Assembly: GCA_012317185.1 (NCBI GenBank)
Contig: CP048838.1
Location: forward strand, 744,001 to 808,000
Reading direction: 5' to 3'
Source: [Clostridium] innocuum
Lineage (GTDB): Bacteria; Bacillota_I; Bacilli_A; Erysipelotrichales; Erysipelotrichaceae
DNA: 64,000 bases
Shown here in pieces: positions 31,450-40,246 of this stretch; position 1 is the stretch's first letter; each line of letters opens with the position of its first letter. The notes under the pieces are model-generated. The model saw only the letters and a list, made by a program, of their open reading frames with translations. It ran no database searches and was not told the origin of the DNA. Both the position numbers and the translations under genes were made by a program.

Positions 31450-32223
31450 ATGGTGAAAGCCAAAACAAATCAGGAGTTGACAAAGATGAGAAAAGCGGGT
31501 ATAATTGTTGCGCTTGCACATCGTGCAGCAAGTGCAGCAATGCAGCCCGGAATTACCACGCAGGAATTGGATAGAATCATTGAAAATGTGATTCTGGAAA
31601 ACGGTGCAACACCGTCATTCAAGGGTCTGTACGGCTTTCCGGCAGCAGCCTGTATTTCTATAAATTCTGTCGTAGTACATGGTATCCCAGGCGATACCGT
31701 TTTATGCGACGGAGACATTGTTTCAGTAGATATCGGTGCCTGTTATCAGGGGTACCATGGAGACTCTGCCTGGACCTATGGCGTTGGCAAGCTCAGCGAG
31801 GAAGATCAGCGACTGATGCGTGTCAGTGAAGAATCCTTGTATGAAGGTTTAAAAATGGCCAGAGCGGGGAATCATTTAACTGATATTTCTCATGCAATCG
31901 GAGAATATGTGTTTACGCACGGATATTCGATTCCAAGAGACTATGCAGGACATGGTATTGGAACTTCTGTCCATGAAGATCCGACAGTTCCAAATTTTGG
32001 CCCAGCAGGCCGCGGCATCCTCCTGCAGGAGGGTATGACGCTGGCAGTGGAACCGATGGTTCACGCGGGCAAACCACAGACAAGAATGTTGAAGGATGGC
32101 TGGGGTGTTGTCACTAGAGACGGCAGCAAGGCAGCTCATTTCGAACACACGATTGTGATTACAAACCGTGGGTATGAAATACTCACAACACTGAATAAGG
32201 AGGAACGTCCAGATAATGGGTAA
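31450..32223 (+). CDS. map: Methionine aminopeptidase, type I
   Basis: 257 residues. The metal ligands are in SVDIGACYQGYHGDSAW (two Asp), GHGIGTSVHEDP (His), TLAVEPMV (Glu) and HFEHTIVIT (Glu). It removes the initiator Met from nascent proteins. The end overlaps infA by 8 nt. Confidence 0.97.
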   Translation: MVKAKTNQELTKMRKAGIIVALAHRAASAAMQPGITTQELDRIIENVILENGATPSFKGLYGFPAAACISINSVVVHGIPGDTVLCDGDIVSVDIGACYQGYHGDSAWTYGVGKLSEEDQRLMRVSEESLYEGLKMARAGNHLTDISHAIGEYVFTHGYSIPRDYAGHGIGTSVHEDPTVPNFGPAGRGILLQEGMTLAVEPMVHAGKPQTRMLKDGWGVVTRDGSKAAHFEHTIVITNRGYEILTTLNKEERPDNG

Positions 32224-32434
32224 ACAAGATGTTATTGAAATTGACGGAGTTGTTGTAGATACTCTGCCAAATGCAATGTTTAAGGTGAAACTGGCCAACG
32301 GACACGAAATTCTGGCTCACGTTTCTGGTAAAATCCGCATGCACTACATTCGCATTTTACCAGGGGACCGTGTTACCGTAGAGATTTCACCGTATGATTT
32401 AACACGTGGGCGTATAACATTCCGACACAAGTAA
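32216..32434 (+). CDS. infA: Translation initiation factor IF-1
   Basis: 72 residues, an OB-fold protein that blocks the A site in initiation. The AAGGAGGAACG site lies inside map; the 8-nt overlap with map implies coupling. Normal length. Confidence 0.98.
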   Translation: MGKQDVIEIDGVVVDTLPNAMFKVKLANGHEILAHVSGKIRMHYIRILPGDRVTVEISPYDLTRGRITFRHK

Positions 32435-32458
32435 GTCGTGAATTAAGGAGGAAAACGC

Positions 32459-32575
32459 ATGAAAGTAAGACCATCTGTCAAACCAATATGCGATAAGTGC
32501 CGCATTATCAAACGTAAAGGCCGCGTCATGGTTATTTGCGAAAATCCAAAACACAAACAGAGACAGGGAAACTAA
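32459..32575 (+). CDS. rpmJ: 50S ribosomal protein L36
   Basis: A 38-residue gene starting at ATG 32459, 8 nt after AAGGAGG. It is the zinc-binding form, with Cys11, Cys14, Cys27 and His32 all present. Its place between infA and rpsM is standard. Confidence 0.98.
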   Translation: MKVRPSVKPICDKCRIIKRKGRVMVICENPKHKQRQGN

Positions 32576-32590
32576 CGGAGGTGTAATGTA

Positions 32591-32956
32591 ATGGCTCGTA
32601 TTGCAGGTGTAGACTTACCACGCGATAAGCGCGTAGTAGTATCATTAACGTATATTTACGGTATCGGTCGCTCCACATCAGAAAAAATTCTGGCTAAAAC
32701 TGGAATCAGCGAAGATATCCGTGTAAAAGACTTAACAGAAGATCAGGTAAATGCAATCCGTAACGAAATCGATGGTGTAAAGGTTGAAGGTGACCTGCGT
32801 CGTGAGGTTCAGTTAAACATCAAGCGTTTAATGGAAATCGGATGCTACCGTGGAATCCGTCACAGAAGAGGATTACCAGTACGCGGACAGCGTACAAAGA
32901 CAAATGCTCGTACGCGTAAAGGTCCAGTTCGTACAGTAGCAAACAAAAAGAAATAG
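32591..32956 (+). CDS. rpsM: 30S ribosomal protein S13
   Basis: 121 residues with the start MARIAGVDLPRDKRVV and the C-terminal basic tail RGQRTKTNARTRKGP. It contacts P-site tRNA and 50S in the head bridge. Confidence 0.98.
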   Translation: MARIAGVDLPRDKRVVVSLTYIYGIGRSTSEKILAKTGISEDIRVKDLTEDQVNAIRNEIDGVKVEGDLRREVQLNIKRLMEIGCYRGIRHRRGLPVRGQRTKTNARTRKGPVRTVANKKK

Positions 32957-32977
32957 GACGATAGGAGGAAGTAAATA

Positions 32978-33376
32978 ATGGCAAAGAACGTAAAAGCGAA
33001 CTCACGTGGTAAACGTAAGGCACGCAAGAATATTGCTCGTGGAGTTGCACATGTCCACTCAACATTTAACAATACCATCGTTACTATTACTGATGAAAAC
33101 GGAAATGCTGTAGCATGGTCTAGTGCTGGTGCTTTAGGATTCAAGGGATCTCGTAAATCCACTCCTTTCGCAGCACAGATGGCTGGAGAAGCTGCAGGAA
33201 AAGCAGCAATAGAGAATGGTATGAAAGTAATTGCAGTTAGCGTAAAGGGTCCGGGACCAGGACGTGAAGCAGCTGTAAGAGCTCTGCAGGTAGCAGGACT
33301 GGAAATCACATTGATTAACGATGTGACACCGATCCCGCACAACGGTTGTCGTCCACCTAAACGACCACGTGGTTAA
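32978..33376 (+). CDS. rpsK: 30S ribosomal protein S11
   Basis: 132 residues with HVHSTFNNTIVTITD (about residue 26) and the C-terminal PIPHNGCRPPKRPR. It lies on the platform near the E site. Confidence 0.98.
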   Translation: MAKNVKANSRGKRKARKNIARGVAHVHSTFNNTIVTITDENGNAVAWSSAGALGFKGSRKSTPFAAQMAGEAAGKAAIENGMKVIAVSVKGPGPGREAAVRALQVAGLEITLINDVTPIPHNGCRPPKRPRG

Positions 33377-33404
33377 TGATTAACTGTAATTGAGGAGGTA
33401 AACT

Positions 33405-34364
33405 ATGCAAAAATTCGAACGTGCACATTTTGAAGTAAAAGAATATGATGAATCTCAACATTACGGGAAGTTTGTGTTTGAACCTTTGGAAAGAGGTTTT
33501 GGTACAACCATTGGAAATGCACTAAGACGTGTTTTGCTCTCCTCTTTACCGGGAGCTGCCGTATTTTCAATTAAAGTTGATGGTGTTTACCACGAGTTCA
33601 CTTCAATTCCTGGAATTGTAGAGGACGTAACGGCAATCATTTTAAATATCAAAACCCTTGTGATGAGTATTCAGGATGATGAAATTTATACCCTGCGTAT
33701 CTCAAAACAGGGTCCAGGCGCAGTAACCGGTGCTGATATCATTTGCCCGGAAGGTGTGGAGGTAATAAGCAAGGACTTGCACATCTGTACACTGGAAGAG
33801 GGCGGAATGCTGGAAATGGAACTGCAGGCTCGTATTGGTCGCGGGTACGTGAGTGCTGACACAAACAAGCAGCTGTACCAGACACCAAATCAGCCTCTGG
33901 GAATCATTTACACAGATTCAATTTATACACCAATCGAAAAGGTATCCTATAATGTGGAGCCGACTCGTGTTGGACAGGATGCTCACTATGACAAGGTTGC
34001 TCTGGAAATCTGGACAGACTCTTCACTGAGTCCTGCAGAAGCCGTAGCACTTGCCAGCAAAATTCTGATCGACCATCTGGAGCTGCTGACGAATGTTCAC
34101 GAAGCAGTAAACGATATGGAATCCGTGATGAAGGAAGCACAGGGTGAGGTACAGAATAAGGGACTTGTCATGATGATTGAAGACCTTGACTTATCCGTAC
34201 GTTCCTATAACTGTTTGAAGCGTGCAGGAATCCAGACTGTGGAGGAACTGACGCAGAGAACAGAGGATGAAATGATGCGTGTAAGAAACCTGGGTAAGAA
34301 ATCATTAAAGGAAGTTAAAGATAAGATCTATGATTTGGGACTGAGTTTCAAGTCATACGAATAA
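33405..34364 (+). CDS. rpoA: RNA polymerase alpha subunit
   Basis: 319 residues. The N-terminal assembly domain shows GFGTTIGNALRRVLLSSLPG near 31. The C-terminal domain near LDLSVRSYNCLKRAGI contains the residues that bind UP elements. Full length. Confidence 0.98.
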   Translation: MQKFERAHFEVKEYDESQHYGKFVFEPLERGFGTTIGNALRRVLLSSLPGAAVFSIKVDGVYHEFTSIPGIVEDVTAIILNIKTLVMSIQDDEIYTLRISKQGPGAVTGADIICPEGVEVISKDLHICTLEEGGMLEMELQARIGRGYVSADTNKQLYQTPNQPLGIIYTDSIYTPIEKVSYNVEPTRVGQDAHYDKVALEIWTDSSLSPAEAVALASKILIDHLELLTNVHEAVNDMESVMKEAQGEVQNKGLVMMIEDLDLSVRSYNCLKRAGIQTVEELTQRTEDEMMRVRNLGKKSLKEVKDKIYDLGLSFKSYE

Positions 34365-34391
34365 ATATTCGCAAGGGAGGTTAATGGACCA

Positions 34392-34757
34392 ATGTGGAAT
34401 CGTAAATTAGGACGTAAAGCTGACCACCGTAAAGCTTTATTACGTAACATGGCGACATCCGTGATCGCTTACGGTCAGATTGAAACTACTGAAATGAAAG
34501 CAAAGGAACTTCGTTCCGTTGTTGATGAACTGATCACACTGGCAAAACGTGGAGACCTGCACGCTCGTCGTCAGGCTGCAAGCTTTGTACGTGATGTTGT
34601 TGTCAATGAAGAAACAGGACAGACTGCTCTGCAGAAGCTGTTTGAAGAAATCGGACCTGCTTATGCAGACCGTAAGGGTGGATATACTCGTGTTGTTAAG
34701 ACAAGAGTACGTCGCGGAGACGCAGCACCTATGGCAATCATTGAATTAGTTAAATAA
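34392..34757 (+). CDS. rplQ: 50S ribosomal protein L17
   Basis: 121 residues from ATG 34392 (MWNRKLGRKADHRKALLRNM). Last gene of the superoperon. In Bacillus the ecfA genes follow here; in this genome they lie 21 kb further on. Confidence 0.98.
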   Translation: MWNRKLGRKADHRKALLRNMATSVIAYGQIETTEMKAKELRSVVDELITLAKRGDLHARRQAASFVRDVVVNEETGQTALQKLFEEIGPAYADRKGGYTRVVKTRVRRGDAAPMAIIELVK

Positions 34758-34767
34758 ATAACATGAG

Positions 34768-34803
34768 AACTGCAACGCAAATCCATAGCGCTGCAGTTTT
34801 TTT
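34768..34803 (+). terminator. Terminator of the ribosomal superoperon
   Basis: AACTGCA (34768-34774) pairs with TGCAGTT (34792-34798), with an inner CGC/GCG pair, then a run of Ts. Confidence 0.88.
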
Positions 34804-35159
34804 ATCCCTACGGTAATTTAGACATCCTTTTCTAGGACCAGTGACAAAGGCAGACCAGCTGTTAAACTGGAATTGTTTGACGAGGGCTCCTGTATGATCA
34901 CAACTGTTATTTGCAGGCGATAATAGAATTCCTCCCGTATTAAATTTATGAATATGGAGGATTCATGCATTCGCATTAAACAAATAATCTTATGCGATAG
35001 ACATATCATGTATTTGATGGAAAAAAAGAAATTGAATGCAGATCTGTGGTTTCGTTAACATACGATTCAGCAGTGTCTTTTTATATTGAAAAAAAGGTTA
35101 CCTGTATTCATTTTACCTGCATTGTAGTATTATAGTGTAGTAAAGGATGTGGGTAGCTC
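34804..35159. other. Intergenic region after rplQ
   Basis: About 355 bp, AT-rich, without a supported gene. A TATTAT at 35128-35133 may be the -10 of the promoter for the peptidase at 35160, although a good -35 was not found. Confidence 0.5.
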
Positions 35160-36326
35160 ATGCGAATGAAGAAAAAAGTTCTCATTGCCGGTATTGCGAT
35201 AATACTTGCAGCTTCCGCCGTTGTTGGCTATATCTGGTCACAAAATCAAAAAAAGGAACAGGATTATGCAAAGATGGAGATAACATTCCAAAAGGATCGC
35301 CAGATTCTGGAATATGGGGAAAAGATAGACAGCCGCTCCTTTGTAAAGCATTCATTTGGTGAAGTGAAAACCTACCCGAACGTTAATACAAAGAAAACAG
35401 GTAATCAGACAATCACCTATGTATTGACCTATGAAGGGCAGACGAAAAAAATACCGTATACGGTTGAAGTAAAGGATACAAGAAAACCGACAATAAAGCT
35501 GAAGGAGAATCATATTACACTGGAATATGGGCAGAAGTATGATGTCGCAGATAATATAAAAAGCGTTCGTGATCCGATTGACGGACCCTTGAAGAAAGCA
35601 AACAAAAAAGCAGCCGGAAGCTATTGGATTGACAGCAAGCTGAATGTGTTGGAGGCAGGGAGCTACACCATCACCATACATGCACAGGATCTAAATGGAA
35701 ACAGTGCAGAAAAAAAGTTTACGGTAATGGTAGAGAAAAAAACAGCGCCGGACCTGAAGGAAAAAAATCCTTCTTCTTCTGATGAAGCGTCATCATCACA
35801 GACAGAAGGTTCCGAAGCTGCATCTGTCGAGCCGTATTACGTCAACGGAGTGCTTCTGGTGAATAAAAAGCATGCACTGCCACAGAATTACGGAGGGATG
35901 GATTCCAATGCTTACGCAGCTCTGCAGCAGCTTCAGGCCGGAGCTGAGGCTGCTGGTTATTCCATGCCGCTGATCAGCGGCTATCGTTCCTATGCATATC
36001 AGGCTTCCTTGTATAACAGCTATGTCGCACAGGATGGACAGGAGCTTGCTGATACCTATTCAGCAAGACCGGGACATTCGGAGCATCAAAGCGGTCTTGC
36101 TTTTGACATCGGTGCCTTGGATAACGGGTATGGCAATACGCCGGGTGGAAGATGGCTGAATGCCCATTGTGCAGACTATGGCTTTATTCTGCGCTATCCG
36201 GCTGGTAAGGAAAGCATTACAGGCTATCAATACGAGCCATGGCATGTTCGCTACGTTGGGAAAGAAATCGCATCCCGGATTATGTCACAGGGGATCACGC
36301 TGGAGGAATATCTGGGAAATGTATAA
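35160..36326 (+). CDS. VanY-like D-Ala-D-Ala carboxypeptidase with Ig-like domains
   Basis: 388 residues. An N-terminal membrane anchor (about 5-25) is followed by two beta-sandwich, Ig-like segments (about 35-105 and 110-200). A Ser/Glu linker and a C-terminal M15B peptidase domain follow. The zinc and catalytic signature is SARPGHSEHQSGLAFDIG plus EPWHVRYVG. Enzymes of this family trim the terminal D-Ala from peptidoglycan stems or hydrolyse related dipeptides. The alternative start ATG at 35166 is also possible. A second, related peptidase follows at 36539. Confidence 0.9.
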   Translation: MRMKKKVLIAGIAIILAASAVVGYIWSQNQKKEQDYAKMEITFQKDRQILEYGEKIDSRSFVKHSFGEVKTYPNVNTKKTGNQTITYVLTYEGQTKKIPYTVEVKDTRKPTIKLKENHITLEYGQKYDVADNIKSVRDPIDGPLKKANKKAAGSYWIDSKLNVLEAGSYTITIHAQDLNGNSAEKKFTVMVEKKTAPDLKEKNPSSSDEASSSQTEGSEAASVEPYYVNGVLLVNKKHALPQNYGGMDSNAYAALQQLQAGAEAAGYSMPLISGYRSYAYQASLYNSYVAQDGQELADTYSARPGHSEHQSGLAFDIGALDNGYGNTPGGRWLNAHCADYGFILRYPAGKESITGYQYEPWHVRYVGKEIASRIMSQGITLEEYLGNV

Positions 36327-36341
36327 GCATAGAAAATAAGT

Positions 36342-36375
36342 GAACTCTACATCCCTGTATAGAGTTCGCTTTTTT
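36342..36375 (+). terminator. Terminator after the first carboxypeptidase
   Basis: GAACTCTA (36342-36349) pairs with TAGAGTTC (36360-36367), followed by GCTTTTTTT. Confidence 0.88.
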
Positions 36376-36538
36376 TCATTATGTCCGCCGCTTCATAAGA
36401 CAGCCGTATTATTGAGGATAAACAGCATGCTTCCCATATATAATCTTAAGAAACAGGGAAGATTCACCTGCTTTTTGCGGATGTCACTGTACGAATAAAC
36501 AGAAACTGTTATAATATGGTGGAGCGAGGGATGTACAT

Positions 36539-37525
36539 ATGAAAAAACAACTGATGATACTTATGACGGCAGCGCTTCTGCTTGCCGGCTGCAATTCCAA
36601 CGAGGAAGAGGACGCCCTAAAACAGTATGGGGTAGAGGATACAAAAAGCTGTGATAATCTTGCGGCTGTGAAGCAGGCAGGTGACAAGCTTGTAAAGGAC
36701 AAGGAAAGTGTCTACTGTGCCATCACAACAGATAAGAATCTGGATCAGGCAACTGCCTTTGTGAAAAAGGATTACGATGCGAAGCGCATCAGCGAGTTTT
36801 TAAATCTTCCATACTACCACAAGGAGTTAACCGAGCGCTATATTGCATACGATGACGGAAAAAGAGCAGTACAGGACATTGTTACGAAAGTTAATATCGG
36901 CTTGGATCAGCCATATTTCACCAACGTTGATATAATCAGGGATACTGATGATGTAGCACTGCTGGTTAATAAATATCACCGGCTGCCGGATGATTATGAG
37001 CCGCAGAATCTGGTAAAGACTCCGAATGCCTGTGTAATTGGAGAAGATTTTTCCTGTCAGAGCGAGCCTCAGTATCTACGCAAGGAGGTTGCGGATGCAT
37101 TTTCCGAGCTGGTGAAGGCAGGAAAGGCAAAGCATATCAATATCAAGGCAATTGCAAGCTATCGCAGCTTTGCCTATCAGAAAAATCTGTATGATTATTA
37201 TGAGCAGAGTCAGGGAAAGGAATATGCGGATAAATACTATGCCCGCCCGGGACAGAGTGAGCATAACAGCGCCCTTGCCGTGGATGTGACCATTAACAAT
37301 GAAAATTTCAATGAAATTGAAAACTCAGAGCATTATGACTGGCTGCTTAAACATATCGCAGACTATGGCTTCATCCTGCGATACCCTGAGGATAAGGTGG
37401 ATGTGACCGGTTATCAGTATGAATCCTGGCATCTGCGTTATGTCGGAAAGGATATTGCTAAGGAAATTGTGAAGCAGGGGCTTACACTGGATGAATATAT
37501 TGCCAGAAAGGATGTGCAGAAATGA
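36539..37525 (+). CDS. VanY-like D,D-carboxypeptidase lipoprotein
   Basis: 328 residues. The lipoprotein signal ends LLAGC (lipidated Cys18). A mainly helical and beta region of about 150 residues precedes the M15B domain with SYRSFAYQ, YARPGQSEHNSALAVDVT and YESWHLRYVG. It is paralogous to the enzyme at 35160 in the catalytic part only. The stop overlaps the next gene by 4 nt, which places it in one operon with the CapA-like protein and the methyltransferase. Confidence 0.9.
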   Translation: MKKQLMILMTAALLLAGCNSNEEEDALKQYGVEDTKSCDNLAAVKQAGDKLVKDKESVYCAITTDKNLDQATAFVKKDYDAKRISEFLNLPYYHKELTERYIAYDDGKRAVQDIVTKVNIGLDQPYFTNVDIIRDTDDVALLVNKYHRLPDDYEPQNLVKTPNACVIGEDFSCQSEPQYLRKEVADAFSELVKAGKAKHINIKAIASYRSFAYQKNLYDYYEQSQGKEYADKYYARPGQSEHNSALAVDVTINNENFNEIENSEHYDWLLKHIADYGFILRYPEDKVDVTGYQYESWHLRYVGKDIAKEIVKQGLTLDEYIARKDVQK

Positions 37526-38700
37526 AAAAGCTTATGGTTTTGATGCTGAGTCTGCTGCTGTGTGCATGCAGTACATCAGAGAATAAAGAAAAAGAAACAC
37601 CGAAAGAGGATCCGAAAAATGAAAATACAACGGTATCCTTTGTCGGAGTCGGAGATAATTTGATTCATGAAATGATATATAAGCAGGCGGATGCTGCTGC
37701 CGGTGAGATGAATGATGGAAAATATGATTTTACGGAAATGTATACGCATGTAAAGAAGGATATTCAGAAAGCGGATCTTGCTTATATCGATCAGGAATCC
37801 ATTGTTGGTGGAGATGCGCTTGGTATCAGTGGCTATCCGACATTCAACACGCCTGCAGATATCGCTAAAAATGTTGCGGATACCGGCTTTGATATCGTGA
37901 ATACGGCAAACAATCACTGTCTGGATAAATATCAGGAGGGAATCGATTATTCTCATGAAATCTGGGCAAAACAGAAGGGCATTATTACAGCTGGAACCTA
38001 TACCTCCCAGAAGGATCGGGATACGATACGCACAATCAAACGCAAGGGAATCACATTTTCCTTTCTTGCCTATACCTATGGAACAAACGGAATTGAACCA
38101 CCCAATCCCTACAGTGTTGCTTATTTCGATGAGGACCGGATTCGCGAGGATGTGAAGAAGGCAAAACAGCTCAGCGACGTTGTGATTGTTTCTGCGCATT
38201 GGGGTGATGAAAATGTTTCAGCCCCTACGGAGTTTCAAAAGAAGTATGCAAAGCTGTTTGCGGATTTGGGTGTTGATGTTGTTGTCGGTGAGCATCCGCA
38301 TGTGATTCAGCCGGTAACATGGATGGATGGTAAGGATGGAAATAAGACGCTGGTCATTTACTCACTTGGCAATTTTCTGAATGGAATGCTGGATGTAAAT
38401 AACGTTCTTGGCGGTATGATCCGTTTCGATTTTGTAAAAGACGCAAAAAGCAGTGAAATTTCCATCCAGAATGTGAAATGGGAACCACTGATTACACATT
38501 ATACTGGAGATGCTGCGGATATTATGAATACGAGAAAGAATTTCACAGTATATAAGCTGAGTGATTACAGCGAGGAGCTGGCGGAACAGCATGGATTAAA
38601 TGGTGTGGACGGACAGAAGGTTCGCCTGAATGATCTGTATGCGCGAACAAAAAAGGTGATTACAGAAATACCTGTTATAGAAAAAGGGGATACGAAATGA
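37522..38700 (+). CDS. CapA-family lipoprotein, metallophosphatase-like
   Basis: 392 residues. The signal ends LLCAC (Cys16). The CapA/PgsA domain has the motif VGVGDNLIHE near 42, the NTANNHCLDKY segment, and the later SAHWGDE and GEHPHVIQPV motifs, which resemble calcineurin-type metal sites. CapA proteins take part in poly-gamma-glutamate capsule formation, but no capB or capC gene is near, so another surface role is as likely. Overlaps of 4 nt exist on both sides. Confidence 0.88.
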   Translation: MKKLMVLMLSLLLCACSTSENKEKETPKEDPKNENTTVSFVGVGDNLIHEMIYKQADAAAGEMNDGKYDFTEMYTHVKKDIQKADLAYIDQESIVGGDALGISGYPTFNTPADIAKNVADTGFDIVNTANNHCLDKYQEGIDYSHEIWAKQKGIITAGTYTSQKDRDTIRTIKRKGITFSFLAYTYGTNGIEPPNPYSVAYFDEDRIREDVKKAKQLSDVVIVSAHWGDENVSAPTEFQKKYAKLFADLGVDVVVGEHPHVIQPVTWMDGKDGNKTLVIYSLGNFLNGMLDVNNVLGGMIRFDFVKDAKSSEISIQNVKWEPLITHYTGDAADIMNTRKNFTVYKLSDYSEELAEQHGLNGVDGQKVRLNDLYARTKKVITEIPVIEKGDTK

Positions 38701-39278
38701 CGCTGATAGAAGAAATGGAGATGTATGCGCACGAACATGATGTGCCGATTATGCAGAAGGAAGGCATTGATTTTACGTGCTCCTTTCTGAAGGAGCATAA
38801 TCTGAAGCATGTGCTGGAAATCGGAAGTGCCATCGGCTATTCGGCAATCCGTATGGCAATGCTGGATATGGATATACGGATCACCACGATTGAACGGGAT
38901 AAGGATCGCTATGATCAGGCTGTAGAGTATGTAAAAAGAAGCGGATTGCAGGACCGGATCACACTGCTGTTTGGTGATGCACTGGAGACAGTCGTTGAGG
39001 GAAGCTTTGATATGCTGTTCATCGATGCGGCCAAGGCACAGTACACTAAGTTTTTCGAGCGCTATGAGCCATTGCTGAAAAAGGGCGGATATGTAATAAC
39101 GGATAATCTGAAATTCCATGGTCTGGTAGAGCATCCGGAAAACATTAAAAGCCGCAATCTGCGTAGTCTGGTACGTAAAATCGGAAATTTTGTCGAGTAT
39201 CTGAAGCAGCGTGAGGATTATGATACACAATTTTATGATTTTGGAGACGGTGTGGGAATCAGCAGAAAAAAAGTGTGA
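38697..39278 (+). CDS. SAM-dependent O-methyltransferase, TrmR/YrrM type
   Basis: 193 residues. Motif I is VLEIGSAIGYSAI (about 41-53), the acidic residue is in ITTIERD, and MLFIDAAKAQY carries the metal-binding Asp. These are marks of the cation-dependent catechol-O-methyltransferase-like family. In Bacillus the related YrrM/TrmR methylates 5-hydroxyuridine in tRNA. It overlaps the CapA gene by 4 nt; the mixed operon gives no clear clue to the substrate. Confidence 0.87.
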   Translation: MTLIEEMEMYAHEHDVPIMQKEGIDFTCSFLKEHNLKHVLEIGSAIGYSAIRMAMLDMDIRITTIERDKDRYDQAVEYVKRSGLQDRITLLFGDALETVVEGSFDMLFIDAAKAQYTKFFERYEPLLKKGGYVITDNLKFHGLVEHPENIKSRNLRSLVRKIGNFVEYLKQREDYDTQFYDFGDGVGISRKKV

Positions 39279-39350
39279 GTATAGATCGGAAAGAAAAGGC
39301 GTAGCCGGTGCAGTAAGGAATGAAACTATTCCTGAAATTAAGCTATTTCA

Positions 39351-39380
39351 TGTATCATTTCGCATGTTTTGTGATACAAT
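39351..39380 (+). promoter_or_regulatory. Promoter with inverted repeat for the RraB-like protein gene
   Basis: TGTATCA (39351-39357) and TGATACA (39372-39378) form an inverted repeat that overlaps a -10 candidate TACAAT (39375-39380). The sequence GTATCA at 39352-39357 would be the poor -35. The repeat may be an operator. Confidence 0.45.
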
Positions 39381-39403
39381 AGAAACAAGAAAGTGGTGAT
39401 ACT

Positions 39404-40105
39404 ATGAAAAAGATAATACCTGCACTGGCGGTAATTGCCGGAGCTGCGGCACTGGTTGCCTACAAGCTGAAAAAGGATGAGGAAAAACAGATCGTTGATC
39501 TTGATCAGGGACTTCTTGAGGATGAGGATGACCTGAATGAAATGGATATGGATGACGAAATTGAAGAAGGTCCGATCAGTGATCCCGCTTCCTGTATGGA
39601 GACTGTGAAAGAAGAAGCTGCGGATGCTGCAGAGGATTTGAAGGATCTTGCAAAGGATGCTTTTGAAGAAGGAAAAGAAGCAGCTGAGGATTTTGCGGAT
39701 GCTGTGAAGGATCAGGCAGCGGAAGCAAAGGATATCGTTCAGGATGCTGCAGAGGAATTTGATACGGATTTTCCGTCTCTCCTGAAGAGTGAAACGGCAG
39801 CTCTGAAGGAGCAGGCAAAGAAATTGATGGATGACATGCTGCAGGAGGGGGACGTACATGAAAATGAGCGTCCGGTTCAGCACAGCGTGGTATTCCAGAC
39901 AGCCGAGGATATGGATAGCTTTAAAAATGAGGTTATCAATAAGGGCTTCGTCATCACAAGAGGGGATGAAGACCTGGAGCTGATTGTATTGCATATCACT
40001 CCGATTGATGATGTCAAGCTGATGGGAAATATCTTGTATATTGCCGGCGAAGCGAAGCTGCATCATGGTAAATATCAGGGATGGAGCAGTAAGGTTATTT
40101 ATTAA
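39404..40105 (+). CDS. Membrane-anchored acidic coiled protein with RraB-like C-terminal domain
   Basis: 233 residues in three parts. An N-terminal membrane helix (about 4-21) is followed by a very acidic Ala/Glu/Asp/Lys-rich helix (about 35-150) resembling LEA-type repeats, and then a C-terminal domain of about 75 residues. That domain opens SVVFQTAEDMDSFKNEV and ends HHGKYQGWSSKVIY. The pattern of GGEYDGW-like residues near its end resembles the RNase E inhibitor RraB domain. This is recognition by eye and needs a profile search. E. coli RraB binds RNase E; which nuclease would be targeted here is unknown. Confidence 0.7.
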   Translation: MKKIIPALAVIAGAAALVAYKLKKDEEKQIVDLDQGLLEDEDDLNEMDMDDEIEEGPISDPASCMETVKEEAADAAEDLKDLAKDAFEEGKEAAEDFADAVKDQAAEAKDIVQDAAEEFDTDFPSLLKSETAALKEQAKKLMDDMLQEGDVHENERPVQHSVVFQTAEDMDSFKNEVINKGFVITRGDEDLELIVLHITPIDDVKLMGNILYIAGEAKLHHGKYQGWSSKVIY

Positions 40106-40118
40106 GCCATACAAATAG

Positions 40119-40147
40119 AAAGACGTCACATACTGCGGCGTCTTTTT
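40119..40147 (+). terminator. Terminator after the RraB-like gene
   Basis: AAAGACG (40119-40125) with CGTCTTT (40139-40145), followed by two more Ts. Confidence 0.82.
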
Positions 40148-40215
40148 CTCAGCTTTGAAACACTTGCTTTTATTCGCTGAATGCTCATAGCACAATAGAG
40201 ATTCGTTTCGTAAAG

Positions 40216-40246
40216 AAAAACCCCGGTTTATGCGCCGGTTTTTTTT
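40216..40246 (-). terminator. Second hairpin between convergent genes
   Basis: AAAAA and CCGG on the left (40216-40226) pair with CCGG and the T-run (40235-40246), with a two-base CC bulge. A-run and T-run flank it, so it can act in either direction. It directly abuts the end of the minus-strand lipoprotein. Confidence 0.65.
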
